DNA of 64,000 nt from Megascapheus bottae (taxonomy: Eukaryota; Chordata; Mammalia; Rodentia; Geomyidae): positions 246,498-310,497 of the forward strand of contig JANJXV010000159.1 in the NCBI GenBank assembly GCA_024803745.1, in the 5' to 3' direction. Below, piece after piece: positions 27,235 to 42,493 of this stretch. Position 1 is the first letter of the stretch. Every line of letters begins with the position of its first letter. The notes under the pieces were generated by a model. It saw nothing but the letters and a program-made list of their open reading frames with translations, was not told where the DNA came from and ran no database searches. Both the position numbers and the translations under genes were made by a program.

Positions 27235-30200
27235 ACACTCCTCCATTCTATGACTTCAGACACCTTCATTCTATGACTTCACACACCTCCATTTTATTAC
27301 TTCACACACCTCCATTCTGTGACTTCACACACCTCCATTCTATGACTTCACACACCTCCATTCTGTGACTTCACACACCTCCATTCTATGACTTCACAAA
27401 CCTCCATTCTGAGTTCACAGTCCTCCATTTTATGACTTCACACACCTTCATTCTATGACTTCACACACCTCCATTCTATGACTTCACACACCTCCACTCT
27501 ATGACTTCACACACCTGCAATTTCACTTCACACACCTTCATTCCATGAGTTCACACACCTGCATTGTGGCTTCACACACCTCCATTCTATGATTTCACAC
27601 ACCTCCATTCTGACTTCACACACCTCCATTCTGACTTCACACACCTCAATTCTGTGTCTTCACAGACCTCCATTCTGTGACTTCACACACCTCCATTTTG
27701 ACTTCACACACTTCAATTCTGTGACTTCACACACCTCCTGTTGTGAGCCAGAGTGGAATCAATCTGTACCTTGGCTTGTATCAGATGATGGCTTTATTGA
27801 CTTATTCCTTTCTGGCCCTATTCTATGTACATGACCTGAGAATTACCATATGAATGTAACACCTGGAGGTTCCTGGGTCAGGAGGAGGGAAGAAGGGGGA
27901 GTGGAAAATAAACAGGCAGTATCGGCAGTCTTTACCTGGACTGCGGACATCCCGGACCCGCTGTGTCTGTCTCTCTTCTCTTTCTTTCTAGTCCTTGCCC
28001 CTGATTTCAGGAACCCCAATCTGCGAACCCAGGTTTGCCGCCGGTTGGCCCCGGCAACCTCCAGTCTGTGAGTTCACACACCTCCATTCTTTGACTTCAC
28101 ACACCTCCATTCTTGGACTTCACACACCTCCATTCCATGACTTCACACACCTCAATTCTATGAGTTCACACACCACCATTCTATGAGTTCACACACCTCC
28201 ATTTTGACTTCACACACCTCCATTCTATGACTTCATTCTGTGACTTCACACACCTCCATTCTATGACTTCACAGACCTCGAATCTGTGACTTCACTCACC
28301 TCCACTCTATGACTTCACACCCCTCTATTCTATGACTTCACACACCTTCATTCTTACTTCACAAACATCCATTCTATGACTTCACACACCTCCATTCTAT
28401 GATTTCACACACCTCCATTCTGTGATTCACACACCTGCATTCTGTGTTCACACACCTCAATTCTGTGACTTCACACACCTCCATTCTGACTTCACACACC
28501 TCCATTTTATGACTTCACACAACTCCATTCTGTGACGTCACACACCTCCATTCTATGACTTCACACACCTTCATTATTATTTCACAAAAATCCATTCTAT
28601 GACTTCACACACCTCCATTCTATGACTTCACACACTTCCATTTTTTGACTTCACACACCTCCATTCTAAGATTTCACACACCTCCATTGTGACTTCACAC
28701 ACCTCCAATCTATGAGTTCACACAATCCATTCTGACTTCACACAGTTCCATTCTGTGACTTCACAAAACTCCATTCTATGATTCCACACACCTCCATACT
28801 ATGCCTTCACACACCTCCATCTATGACTTCACACACCTCCATTCTAAGATTTCACACACCTCCATTGTGACTTCACACACATCCATTCTATGAGTTCACA
28901 CAACTCCATTCTGACTTCACACAGCTCCATTCTGTGACTTCACAAAACTCCATTCTATGATTCCACACACCTCCATTCTATGACATCACACACCTCCATT
29001 TTTTGACTTCACACACCTGCATTCTAAGATTTCACACACCTCCATTGTGACTTCACACACCTCCATTCTATGAGTTCACACAATCCATTCTGACTTCCCA
29101 CAGCTCCATTCTGTGACTTCACAAAACTCCATTCTATGATTCCACACACCTCCATACTATGTCTTCACACACCTCCATCTATGACTTCACACTCCTCCAT
29201 TCTGAGTTCACACACCTCCATTCTGTGACTTCACACACCTCCATTCTGACTTCACACACCTTCATTGTATGACTTCACACACCTCAATTCTATGATTTCA
29301 CACACCTCCATTCTATGACTTCACACACCTCCATTCTGTGACTTCACACACCTCCATTCGTTGACATCAAAAACCACCATTCTATGACTTCACACAACTC
29401 CATTTTGACTTCACACACCTCCATTCTATGAGTTCACACACCTCCATTTTATGACTTCACACACCTCCATTCTATGACTTCACACACCTCCATTCTATGA
29501 CTTCACACACCTCCATTCTATGACTTCACACACCTCCATTCTATGACTTCACACACCTCCATTCGTTGACATCAAAAACCAGCATTCTATGACTTCACAC
29601 AACCCAATTTTGACTTCACACACCTCCATTCTATGAGTTCACACACCTCCATTTTATGACTTCACACACTTCCATTCTATGACTTCACACACCTCCATTC
29701 TATGACTTCACACACCTCCATTCTGTGACTTCAAACAACTCCACTCTATGACTTCAAACACCTTCATTCTTAATTCACAAACATCCATTCTGTGACTTCA
29801 CACACCTCCATTCTGTGACTTCACACACCTTCATTCTGACTTCACACACATCCATTCTGTGACTTCACACACCTCAATTCTGTAACTATTCACACCTCCA
29901 TTCTGACTTCACACACCTCCATTCTATGACTTCACACACCTCCATGCTATGACTTCACACACCTCCATTTTGTGACTTCACACACCTAAATTCTATGCCT
30001 TCACACACCTCCATTTTGACTTCACACACCTCCATTCTATGAGTTCACACACCTCCATTCTGACTTCACACACCTCCATTCTATGACTTCACACACATCC
30101 ATTCTGACTTCACACAGCTCCACTGTGTGACTTCACAAAAATCTATTCTATGATTTCACACACCTCCATACTATGACTTCACACACCTCCATCTATGACT

Positions 30201-30830
30201 TCACACAACTCCATTCTGAGTTCACACACCTCCATTCTGTAACTTCACACACCTCCATTCTGACTTCACTCACCTCCATTGTATGACTTCACACACCTCC
30301 ATTCTGTGACTTCAGACACCTCCATTCTATGACTTCACACACTTCAATTGTGACGTCACACACCTCCATTCTCTGAATTCACAAATCTCCATTCTATGAC
30401 TTCACACACCTCCATTCTGACTTTACACACCTCCATTCTATGACTTCACAGACCTCGAATTTTTTGTCTTCAGTCACCTCCAATGTATGACTTCACACTA
30501 CTCCATTCTATGACTTCCCACACCTTCTTTCTATGACTTCACCCACCTTCCTTCTATGACCGCACACCTCCATTCGAGACTTCACACACCTCCATTGTGT
30601 GACTTCACACACCTCCATTCTGTGACTTCACACAACTCCATTCTTTGACTTCACACCCCTCTATTCTATAACTTCACACACCTTCATTCTTACTTCACAA
30701 ACATCCATTCTATGACTTCACACACCTCCATTCTATGATTTCACACACCTCCATTCTGTGATTCACACACCTGCATTCTGTGTTTACACACCTCAATTCT
30801 TTGACTTCACACACCTCCATTCTATGATTT
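27235..30830 (+). repeat. Block B of unit 1
   Basis: Second copy of the LTR-bearing 3.5-kb module. It matches block A base for base over long runs but keeps 70 bp (about 30440-30510) that block A lost, so it represents the fuller form. The same 70 bp is present near 45710 and 56205. After about 30830 it joins the first HOR family, through the unit CTATGATTTCACACACC. Confidence 0.8.
27739..28056 (+). mobile_element. Solo LTR, copy B1
   Basis: Same element, same length and same flanking ACCTCC (27733-27738 and 28057-28062) as the copy at 24212. The poly(A) signal AATAAA is at 27907-27912. Lineage B mark: CAGATGATGG where A and C copies have CAGACGATGG, a CpG-to-TpG change. This copy alone has CTTTCTTTCTAG where all others have CTTTCTTGCTAG, so that change arose after the 15,259-bp duplication. 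It is not an independent insertion. Confidence 0.8.
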
Positions 30831-33800
30831 CACACACCTCCATTCTATGACTTCACACACTTCCATTCTATGACTTCACACACCTCCATTCTGACTTCAC
30901 ACACCTCAATTCTTTGACTTCACACACCTCCATTCTATGATTTCACATACCTCCATTCTATGACTTCACACACCTCCATTCTATGACTTCACACACCTCA
31001 TTTCTGAGTTGACACACCTCCATCCTGTGATTTCACACACCTCCAATCTGACTTCACACACCTCCATTCTATGACTTCACACACCTAAATGCGTTGACAT
31101 CAAAAACAACCATTCTATGACTTCACACAACTCCATTGTGACTTCACACACCTCCATTCTATGAATTCACACACCTCCATTTAATGACTTCACACACTTC
31201 CATTATATGACTTCACACACCTCCATTCTTTGACTTCAAACACCTCCATTTTGAGTACACAAAACTCCATTCTGTGACTTCACACACCTCCATTCTATGA
31301 ATTCACACACCTCCATTCTATGACTTCACACAATTCCATTCTATGACTTCACACACCTCCATTCTTTGACTTCAAACACCTCCATTTTGAGTACACAAAC
31401 CTCCATTCTGTGACTTCACACACCTCCATTCTATGAATTCACACACCTCCATTCTATGACTTCACACACCTCCATTCTATGACTTCACCACCTTCATTCT
31501 TACTTCTCAAACATCCATTCTATGACTTCACACACCTCCATTATATGACTTCATAAACCTCCCTTCTGTGACTTCACACACCTCCATTCTGAGTTCACAC
31601 ACCTCCATTCTGTGACTTCACACACCACCATTTTGACTTCACACACCTCCATTCTATGACTTCACACGCTTCAATTCTATGATTTCACACACCTCCATTC
31701 TGTGACTTCACACACCTCCATTGTGAGTTCACACACCTCCATTCTGTGACTTCACACACCTCCATTCTGTGACTTCACACACCTCCATTCTATGACTTCA
31801 CACACCTCCATTTTATGACTTCACACACCTCCATTCTATGAATTCACACACCTCCATTCTGTGACTTCACACACCTACATTGTATGACTTCACACACCTC
31901 CATTCTTTGACTTCACCTACCTCCATTCTGAGATCACACCCCTCCATTCTGTGACTTCACACACCTCCATTCTGTGACTTCACACACCTCCGTTTTGACT
32001 TCACACACTTCCATTCTGTGACTTCACACACCTCCATTCTGTGACTTCACACACCTCTATTGTTTCACTTCACACACCCCCATTCTTTGACTTCACACAC
32101 CTCCATTCCATGACTTCACACACCTCCATTCTATGAGTTCACACACCTTCATTCTTACTTCAGAAACATCCATTCTCTGACTTCACACACCTCCATTCTA
32201 TGACTTCTCAAACCTCCATTCTGTGAGTTCACACACCTCCATTCTAGGACTTCACACACCTCCATTCTGTGGCTTCACACACCTCCATTCTGAGTTCACA
32301 CACCTCCATTCTGTGACTTCACACACCTCCATTCTGTGACTTCACACTCCTACATTGTATGACTTCACACACCTCCATTCTTTGCCTTCACCTACCTCCA
32401 TTCTGAGTTCACACCCCTCCGTTCTGTGACTTCACACACCTTCATTCTGTGACTTCACACACCTCCATTCTATGACTTCACACACCTCCATTCTATGACT
32501 TCACACACCTCCATTCTGTGATTTCACACACCTCCATTCTATGACTTCACACACCTCCATTGTGACCTCACACACCACGATTCTACGATTTCACACACTT
32601 CCATTTTGACTTCACACACCTCCATTCTATGCCTTCACTCACTGCCATTCTGACTTCACACAGCTTCATTCTGAGACTTCACAAACCTCCATTCTATGAT
32701 TTCACACACCTCCATACCATGATTTCACACACGTCCATCTATGACTTCACACACCTCCATTCTGACTTCACACACCTCCATTCTATGACTTCACACACCT
32801 CCCTTCTGTGACTACACACCTCCATTCTATGACTTCACACACTTCCATTGTGACGTCACACACCTCCATTCTATGAGTTAACACATCTCCATTCTATGAC
32901 TTCACACACCTCCATTCTGACTTCACACACCTCCATTCTATGACTTCATAGACATCGAATGTGACTTCACTCACCTCCACTCTATGACTTCACACTCCTC
33001 CATTCTATGACTTCCCACACCTCCTTTCTATGACTTCACCCAACTCCATTCAGCGACTTCACACCTCTATTCTGACTTCACACACCTCCATTCTGTGACT
33101 TCACACACCTCCATTCTATGACTTCACACACCTCCATTCTATGACTACACACACCTCCATTCTTTGACTTCACACACCACTATTCTATGACTTCACACAC
33201 CTTCATTCTTACTTCACAAACATCCATTCTATGACTTCACACACCTCCATTCTACGACTTCACACACCTCCATTATGTGACTTCACACACCTCCATTCTG
33301 TGACTTCACACAGATCCATTCTATGACTTCACACAACTCCATTCTGTGACGTCACACACCTCAATTCTTTGACTTCACACACCTTCATTCTTACTTCTCA
33401 AACATCCATTCTATGACTTCACACACATACATTCTATCATTTCACACACCTCCATTTTGTGACTTCACACACCTCCATTCTATGATTTCACACACCTCCA
33501 TTGTGAATTCACACACCTCCATTATATGAGTTCACACACCTCCATTCTGACTTCACACACCTCCATTCTATGACTTCACACACCTCCATTCTGACTTCAC
33601 ACAGTCCATTCTGTGAGTTTACAAAACTCCTTTCTATAATTTCACACACCTCCATGCTATGACTTCCCACACCTCCATCTATGACTTCACACACCTCCAT
33701 TCTGAGTTCACATACCTCCATTCTGTGACTTCACACACCTCCATTTGTGACTTCACACACCACCTTTTTGACTTCACACTCCCCCGTTTTGACTTCACAC

Positions 33801-35380
33801 ACTTCCAATCTGTGACTTCCCACACCTCCATTCTGTGACTTCACACACCTCTATTTTTTGACTTCACACACCTCCATTCCTTGACTTCACACACCTCCAT
33901 TCCATGACTTCACACCTCCAATCTATGAGTTCACACACCTCCATTCTATGGGTTCACATACCTTAATTTTCACTTCACACACCTCCATTCTATGACTTCA
34001 CACACATTCAGTCTTACTTTAGAAACATCCATTCTATGACTTCACACACCTCCTTTGTATGTCTTCACAAACCTCCATTCTGTGACTTCACACACCTCCA
34101 TTCTATGACTTCACAAACCTCCATTCTGTGACTTCACACACCTCATTTCTGAGTTCACACACCTCCTTTCTATGACTTCACACACTTCCATTCTATGACT
34201 TCATACACTTCCATTCTGTGGCTTCACACACCTACATTCTGAGTTCACACACCTCCATTCTGTGACTTCACACACCTCCATTCTGTGACTTCACACACCT
34301 CAATTCTGTGACTTCACACACCTCGATCCTATGACTTCACATACCTCCTTTCAATGAATTAACACACCTCCATTCTGTGATTTCACAAACCTCCATTCTA
34401 TGACTTCACCCACCTCTATTCTGTGACTTCACACACCTTCATTCTGAGTTCACACACCTCCATTCTATGACTTCACCACCTCTATTCTGTGACTTCACAC
34501 ACCTCCATTCTTAGTTCACACACCTCCATTCTATGACTTCACAAACCTCCATTCTGAGTTCACACACCTCCATTCTATGACTTCACACACCTCCATTCTA
34601 TGACTTCACTCACCTCCATTCTGACTTCACACACCTCCATTCTGACTTCACACACCTTAATTCTGTGACTTCACACACCTCCATTCTATGACTTCACTCA
34701 CCTCCATTCTGACTTCACACACCTCCATTCTGACTTCACACACCTTAATTCTGTGACTTCACACACCTCCATTTCTGAGTTCACACACCTCCTTTCTATG
34801 ACTTCACACACTTCCATTCTATGACTTCATACACTGCCATTCTGTGGCTTCACACACCTACATTCTGAGTTCACACACCTCCATTCTGTGACTTCACACA
34901 CCTCCATTCTGTGACTTCACACACCTCCATTCTGTGACTTCACACACCTAGATCCTATGACTTCACATACCTCCTTTCAATGAATTAACACACCTCAATT
35001 CTGTGATTTCACAAACCTCCATTCTATGACTTCACCCACCTCTATTCTGTGACTTCACACACCTCCATTCTGAGTTCACACACCTCCATTCTATGACTTC
35101 ACAAACCTCCATTCTGAGTTCACAGACCTCCATTCTATGACTTCACACACCTCCATTCTATGACTTCACTCACCTCCATTCTGACTTCACACACCTCCGT
35201 TCTGACTTCACACACCTCAATTCTGTGACTTCACACACCTCCATTCTATGATTTCACACACTTCCATTCTATGACTTCACACACCTCCATTCTATGACTT
35301 CACACGCCTTCATTCTTACTTCACAAACATCCATTCTGTGAGTTCACACACCTCCATTCTGTGACTTCACACACCTTCAT
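30831..35380 (+). repeat. LTR-free first-family HOR segment of unit 1
   Basis: Collinear with about 18400-22930. It has the 44-bp insertion near 31100 and the beta markers TTCTATCATTTC (about 33432) and TTCACCACC (about 34471). At about 33980 it has the alpha-like CACACACCTCCATT, so it too is a mosaic of subtypes. Between about 20182 and 32629 the same landmark recurs at 12,447 bp, an older spacing than the 15,259-bp repeat. Confidence 0.75.
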
Positions 35381-38160
35381 TCTGACTTCACACACCTCCA
35401 TTCTGTGACTTCACACACCTCAATTCTGTGACTTCACACACCTCCATTCTGACTTCACACACCTCCATTCTATGACTTCACACGCCTCCATTCGTTGACA
35501 TCAAAAACCACCATTCTATGACTTCACACAACTCCATTTTGACTTCACACACCTCAATACTATGACTTCACACACCTCCATTCTATGACTTCACACACCT
35601 CCATTCTGTGACTTCACACACCTCCACTCTATGACTTCAAACATCTTCATTCTTACGTCGCAAACATCCATTCTGTGAGTTCACACACCTCCATTCTGTG
35701 ACTTCACACACCTTCATTCTGACTTCACACACCTCCATTCTGTGACTTCACACACCTCAATTCTGTGACTTCACACACCTCCATTCTGACTTCACACACC
35801 TCCATTCTATGATTTCACACACCTCCATTCTATGACTACACACACCTCCATTCTGTGACTTCACACCCACCTTTTTGACTTCACACACCTCCATTCTGTG
35901 ACTTCACACACCTCCATTCTGTGACTTCACACACCTCCGTTTTGACTTCACACACTTCCATTCTGTGACTTCACACACCTCCATTCTGTGACTTCACACA
36001 CCTCTATTGTTTCACTTCACACACCTCCATTCTTTGACTTCACTTACCTCCATTCCATGACTTCACACACCTCCATTCCATGACTTCACACACCTCCGTT
36101 CTGTGACTTCACACACCTCCATTCTATGACTTCACAAACCTCCATTCTGAGTTCACAGTCCTCCATTCTATGACTTCAGACACCTTCATTCTATGACTTC
36201 ACACACCTCCATTCTATGACTTCACACACCTCCATTCTGTGACTTCACACACCTCCATTCTATGACTTCACACACCTCCATTCTGTGACTTCACACACCT
36301 CCATTCTATGACTTCACAAACCTCCATTCTGAGTTCACAGTCCTCCATTCTATGACTTCACACACCTTCATTCTATGACTTCACACACCTCCATTCTATG
36401 ACTTCACACACCTCCATTCTGACTTCACACACCTCCATTCTGACTTCACACACCTCAATTCTGTGGCTTCACAGACCTCCATTCTGTGACTTCACACACC
36501 TCCATTTTGACTTCACACACTTCAATTCTGTGACTTCACACACCTCCTGTTGTGAGCCAGAGTGGAATCAATCTGTACCTTGGCTTGTATCAGACGATGG
36601 CTTTATTGACTTATTCCTTTCTGGCCCTATTCTATGTACATGACCTGAGAATTACCATATGAATGTAACACCTGGAGGTTCCTGGGTCAGGAGGAGGGAA
36701 GAAGGGGGAGTGGAAAATAAACAGGCAGTATCGGCAGTCTTTACCTGGACTGCGGACATCCCGGACCCGCTGTGTCTGTCTCTCTTCTCTTTCTTGCTAG
36801 TCCTAGCCCCTGATTTCAGGAACCCCAATCTGCGAACCCAGGTTTGCCGCCGGTTGGCCCCGGCAACCTCCAGTCTGTGAGTTCACACAAATCCATTCTT
36901 TGACTTCACACACCTCCATTCTTGGACTTCACACACCTCCATTCCATGACTTCACACACCTCAATTCTATGAGTTCACACACCACCATTCTATGAGTTCA
37001 CACACCTCCATTTTGACTTCACACACCTCCATTCTATGACTTCATTCTGTGACTTCACACACCTCCATTCTATGACTTCACAGACCTCGAATCTGTGACT
37101 TCACTCACCTCCACTCTATGACTTCACACCCCTCTATTCTATGACTTCACACACCTTCATTCTTACTTCACAAACATCCATTCTATGACTTCACACACCT
37201 CCATTCTATGATTTCACACACCTCCATTCTGTGATTCACACACCTGCATTCTGTGTTCACACACCTCAATTCTGTGACTTCACACACCTCCATTCTGTGA
37301 CTTCACACACCTCCACTCTATGACTTCAAACATCTTCATTCTTACGTCGCAAACATCCATTCTGTGAGTTCACACACCTCCATTCTGTGACTTCACACAC
37401 CTTCATTCTGACTTCACACACCTCCATTCTGTGACTTCACACACCTCAATTCTGTGACTTCACACACCTCCATTCTGACTTCACACACCTCCATTCTATG
37501 ATTTCACACACCTCCATTCTATGACTACACACACCTCCATTCTGTGACTTCACACCCACCTTTTTGACTTCACACACCTCCATTCTGTGACTTCACACAC
37601 CTCCATTCTGTGACTTCACACACCTCCGTTTTGACTTCACACACTTCCATTCTGTGACTTCACACACCTCCATTCTGTGACTTCACACACCTCTATTGTT
37701 TCACTTCACACACCTCCATTCTTTGACTTCACTTACCTCCATTCCATGACTTCACACACCTCCATTCCATGACTTCACACACCTCCGTTCTGTGACTTCA
37801 CACACCTCCATTCTATGACTTCACAAACCTCCATTCTGAGTTCACAGTCCTCCATTCTATGACTTCAGACACCTTCATTCTATGACTTCACACACCTCCA
37901 TTCTATGACTTCACACACCTCCATTCTGTGACTTCACACACCTCCATTCTATGACTTCACACACCTCCATTCTGTGACTTCACACACCTCCATTCTATGA
38001 CTTCACAAACCTCCATTCTGAGTTCACAGTCCTCCATTCTATGACTTCACACACCTTCATTCTATGACTTCACACACCTCCATTCTATGACTTCACACAC
38101 CTCCATTCTGACTTCACACACCTCCATTCTGACTTCACACACCTCCATTCTATGACTTCA
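35381..38160 (+). repeat. Block C of unit 1 with 1,689-bp duplication
   Basis: The lead (35381-36160) matches the lead of block A. The stretch from about 35610 recurs from about 37290 at +1,689 bp: ACATCTTCAT is at 35641 and again at 37330. The first copy carries an LTR; the second ends at about 38143, roughly 110 bp before its LTR would start. Compared with block A, 111 bp directly upstream of the LTR is missing, including the CTGCAATTTCAC unit. Confidence 0.78.
36548..36865 (+). mobile_element. Solo LTR, copy C1
   Basis: Same 318-bp element with ACCTCC on both sides; AATAAA at 36716-36721. Lineage C mark: TAGTCCTAGCCCC where A and B copies have TAGTCCTTGCCCC. The unit after the 3' ACCTCC is followed by CACACAAATCCATT, shared with the copy at 51807. 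It is in the same target site as the others, so it was spread by satellite amplification, not by transposition. Confidence 0.8.
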
Positions 38161-38966
38161 CACACCTCCATTCTGACTTCACACACCTTCATTCTGACTT
38201 CACACACCTCCATTCTGTGACTTCACACACCTCAATTCTGTGACTTCACACACCTCCATTCTGACTTCACACACCTCCATTCTATGACTTCACACGCCTC
38301 CATTCGTTGACATCAAAAACCACCATTCTATGACTTCACACAACTCCATTTTGACTTCACACACCTCAATACTATGACTTCACACACCTCCATTCTATGA
38401 CTTCACACACCTCCATTCTGTGACTTCACACACCTCTACTCTATGACTTCAAACACCTTCATTCTTACGTCGCAAACATCCATTCTGTGAGTTCACACAC
38501 CTCCATTCTGTGACTTCACACACCTTCATTCTGACTTCACACACCTCCATTCTGTGACTTCACACACCTCAATTCTGTGACTTCACACACCTCCATTCTG
38601 ACTTCACACACCTCCATTCTATGATTTCACACACCTCCATTCTATGACTACACACACCTCCATTCTGTGACTTCACACCCACCTTTTTGACTTCACACAC
38701 CTCCATTCTGTGACTTCACACACCTCCATTCTGTGACTTCACACACCTCCGTTTTGACTTCACACACTTCCATTCTGTGACTTCACACACCTCCATTCTG
38801 TGACTTCACACACCTCTATTGTTTCACTTCACACACCTCCATTCTTTGACTTCACTTACCTCCATTCCATGACTTCACACACCTCCATTCCATGACTTCA
38901 CACACCTCCGTTCTGTGACTTCACACACCTCCATTCTATGACTTCACAAACCTCCATTCTGAGTTC

Positions 38967-41900
38967 ACAGTCCTCCATTCTATGACTTCAGACACCTTCA
39001 TTCTATGACTTCACACACCTCCATTTTATTACTTCACACACCTCCATTCTGTGACTTCACACACCTCCATTCTATGACTTCACACACCTCCATTCTGTGA
39101 CTTCACACACCTCCATTCTATGACTTCACAAACCTCCATTCTGAGTTCACAGTCCTCCATTCTATGACTTCACACACCTTCATTCTATGACTTCACACAC
39201 CTCCATTCTATGACTTCACACACCTCCACTCTATGACTTCACACACCTGCAATTTCACTTCACACACCTTCATTCCATGAGTTCACACACCTGCATTGTG
39301 GCTTCACACACCTCCATTCTATGATTTCACACACCTCCATTCTGACTTCACACACCTCCATTCTGACTTCACACACCTCAATTCTGTGTCTTCACAGACC
39401 TCCATTCTGTGACTTCACACACCTCCATTTTGACTTCACACACTTCAATTCTGTGACTTCACACACCTCCTGTTGTGAGCCAGAGTGGAATCAATCTGTA
39501 CCTTGGCTTGTATCAGACGATGGCTTTATTGACTTATTCCTTTCTGGCCCTATTCTATGTACATGACCTGAGAATTACCATATGAATGTAACACCTGGAG
39601 GTTCCTGGGTCAGGAGGAGGGAAGAAGGGGGAGTGGAAAATAAACAGGCAGTATCGGCAGTCTTTACCTGGACTGCGGACATCCCGGACCCGCTGTGTCT
39701 GTCTCTCTTCTCTTTCTTGCTAGTCCTTGCCCCTGATTTCAGGAACCCCAATCTGCGAACCCAGGTTTGCCGCCGGTTGGCCTCGGCAACCTCCAGCCTG
39801 TGAGTTCACACACCTCCATTCTTTGACTTCACACACCTCCATTCTTGGACTTCACACACCTCCATTCCATGACTTCACACACCTCAATTCTATGAGTTCA
39901 CACACCACCATTCTATGAGTTCACACACCTCCATTTTGACTTCACACACCTCCATTCTATGACTTCATTCTGTGACTTCACACACCTCCATTCTATGACT
40001 TCACAGACCTCGAATCTGTGACTTCACTCACCTTCACTCTATGACTTCACACCCCTCTATTCTATGACTTCACACACCTTCATTCTTACTTCACAAACAT
40101 CCATTCTATGACTTCACACACCTCCATTCTATGATTTCACACACCTCCATTCTGTGATTCACACACCTGCATTCTGTGTTCACACACCTCAATTCTGTGA
40201 CTTCACACACCTCCATTCTGACTTCACACACCTCCATTTTATGACTTCACACAACTCCATTCTGTGACGTCACACACCTCCATTCTATGACTTCACACAC
40301 CTTCATTATTATTTCACAAAAATCCATTCTATGACTTCACACACCTCCATTCTATGACTTCACACACCTCCATTTTTTGACTTCACACACCTCCATTCTA
40401 AGATTTCACACACCTCCATTGTGACTTCACACACCTCCAATCTATGAGTTCACACAATCCATTCTGACTTCACACAGTTCCATTCTGTGACTTCACAAAA
40501 CTCCATTCTATGATTCCACACACCTCCATACTATGCCTTCACACACCTCCATCTATGACTTCACACACCTCCATTCTAAGATTTCACACACCTCCATTGT
40601 GACTTCACACACATCCATTCTATGAGTTCACACAACTCCATTCTGACTTCACACAGCTCCATTCTGTGACTTCACAAAACTCCATTCTATGATTCCACAC
40701 ACCTCCATTCTATGACATCACACACCTCCATTTTTTGACTTCACACACCTGCATTCTAAGATTTCACACACCTCCATTGTGACTTCACACACCTCCATTC
40801 TATGAGTTCACACAATCCATTCTGACTTCCCACAGCTCCATTCTGTGACTTCACAAAACTCCATTCTATGATTCCACACACCTCCATACTATGTCTTCAC
40901 ACACCTCCATCTATGACTTCACACTCCTCCATTCTGAGTTCACACACCTCCATTCTGTGACTTCACACACCTCCATTCTGACTTCACACACCTTCATTGT
41001 ATGACTTCACACACCTCAATTCTATGACTTCACACACCTCCATTCTATGACTTCACACACCTCCATTCTGTGACTTCACACACCTCCATTCGTTGACATC
41101 AAAAACCACCATTCTATGACTTCACACAACTCCATTTTGACTTCACACACCTCCATTCTATGAGTTCACACACCTCCATTTTATGACTTCACACACCTCC
41201 ATTCTATGACTTCACAGACCTCAATTCTATGACTTCACACACCTCCATTCTATGACTTCACACACCTCCATTCTATGACTTCACACACCTCCATTCGTTG
41301 ACATCAAAAACCAGCATTCTATGACTTCACACAACCCAATTTTGACTTCACACACCTCCATTCTATGAGTTCACACACCTCCATTTTATGACTTCACACA
41401 CTTCCATTCTATGACTTCACACACCTCCATTCTATGACTTCACACACCTCCATTCTGTGACTTCAAACAACTCCACTCTATGACTTCAAACACCTTCATT
41501 CTTACTTCACAAACATCCATTCTGTGACTTCACACACCTCCATTCTGTGACTTCACACACCTTCATTCTGACTTCACACACATCCATTCTGTGACTTCAC
41601 ACACCTCAATTCTGTAACTATTCACACCTCCATTCTGACTTCACACACCTCCATTCTATGACTTCACACACCTCCATTCTATGACTTCACACACCTCCAT
41701 TTTGTGACTTCACACACCTAAATTCTATACCTTCACACACCTCCATTGTGACTTCACACACCTCCATTCTATGAGTTCACACACCTCCATTCTGACTTCA
41801 CACACCTCCATTCTATGACTTCACACACATCCATTCTGACTTCACACAGCTCCACTGTGTGACTTCACAAAAATCTATTCTATGATTTCACACACCTCCA

Positions 41901-42493
41901 TACTATGACTTCACACACCTCCATCTATGACTTCACACACCTCCATTCTGAGTTCACACACCTCCATTCTGTAACTTCACACACCTCCATTCTGACTTCA
42001 CTCACCTCCATTGTATGACTTCACACACCTCCATTCTGTGACTTCAGACACCTCCATTCTATGACTTCACACCCTTCAATTGTGACGTCACACACCTCCA
42101 TTCTCTGAATTCACAAATCTCCATTCTATGACTTCACACACCTCCATTCTGACTTTACACACCTCCATTCTATGACTTCACACACCTTCTTTCTATGACT
42201 TCACCCACCTTCCTTCTATGACCGCACACCTCCATTCGAGACTTCACACACCTCCATTGTGTGACTTCACACACCTCCATTCTGTGACTTCACACAACTC
42301 CATTCTTTGACTTCACACCCCTCTATTCTATAACTTCACACACCTTCATTCTTACTTCACAAACATCCATTCTATGACTTCACACACCTCCATTCTATGA
42401 TTTCACACACCTCCATTCTGTGATTCACACACCTGCATTCTGTGTTTACACACCTCAATTCTTTGACTTCACACACCTCCATTCTATGATTTC
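38967..42493 (+). repeat. Block A of unit 2
   Basis: Counterpart of 23708-27234. It shares the 70-bp deletion of block A (near 42174), showing that this deletion predates the 15,259-bp duplication. It contains the TGACGTCA palindrome variants and two TTCGTTGACATCAAAA units (about 41091 and 41295). Confidence 0.8.
39471..39788 (+). mobile_element. Solo LTR, copy A2
   Basis: Counterpart of the copy at 24212 at +15,259 bp. It has the same lineage A mark CCTCGGCA and the same AGCCTG after the 3' target repeat. ACCTCC flanks lie at 39465-39470 and 39789-39794; AATAAA at 39639-39644. I noticed no difference from its partner in unit 1. Confidence 0.8.

Larger units (their letters stand above)
22901..38160 (+). 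repeat. 15,259-bp super-HOR, unit 1
   Basis: Landmarks throughout recur at exactly +15,259 bp, including three LTR insertions (24212, 27739, 36548), the CACACGCCTCC unit (23032) and the ACCTCGAATTTTTT unit (about 30450). Internal order: lead segment 22901-23707, block A with an LTR, block B with an LTR, a stretch of the first HOR family without an LTR (30831-35380), and block C with an LTR followed by a truncated second C copy. Its right edge, near 38143-38160, lies about 110 bp short of where a further LTR would be expected. A recent tandem duplication is the simplest reading; an assembly duplication cannot be excluded from sequence alone. Confidence 0.85.
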
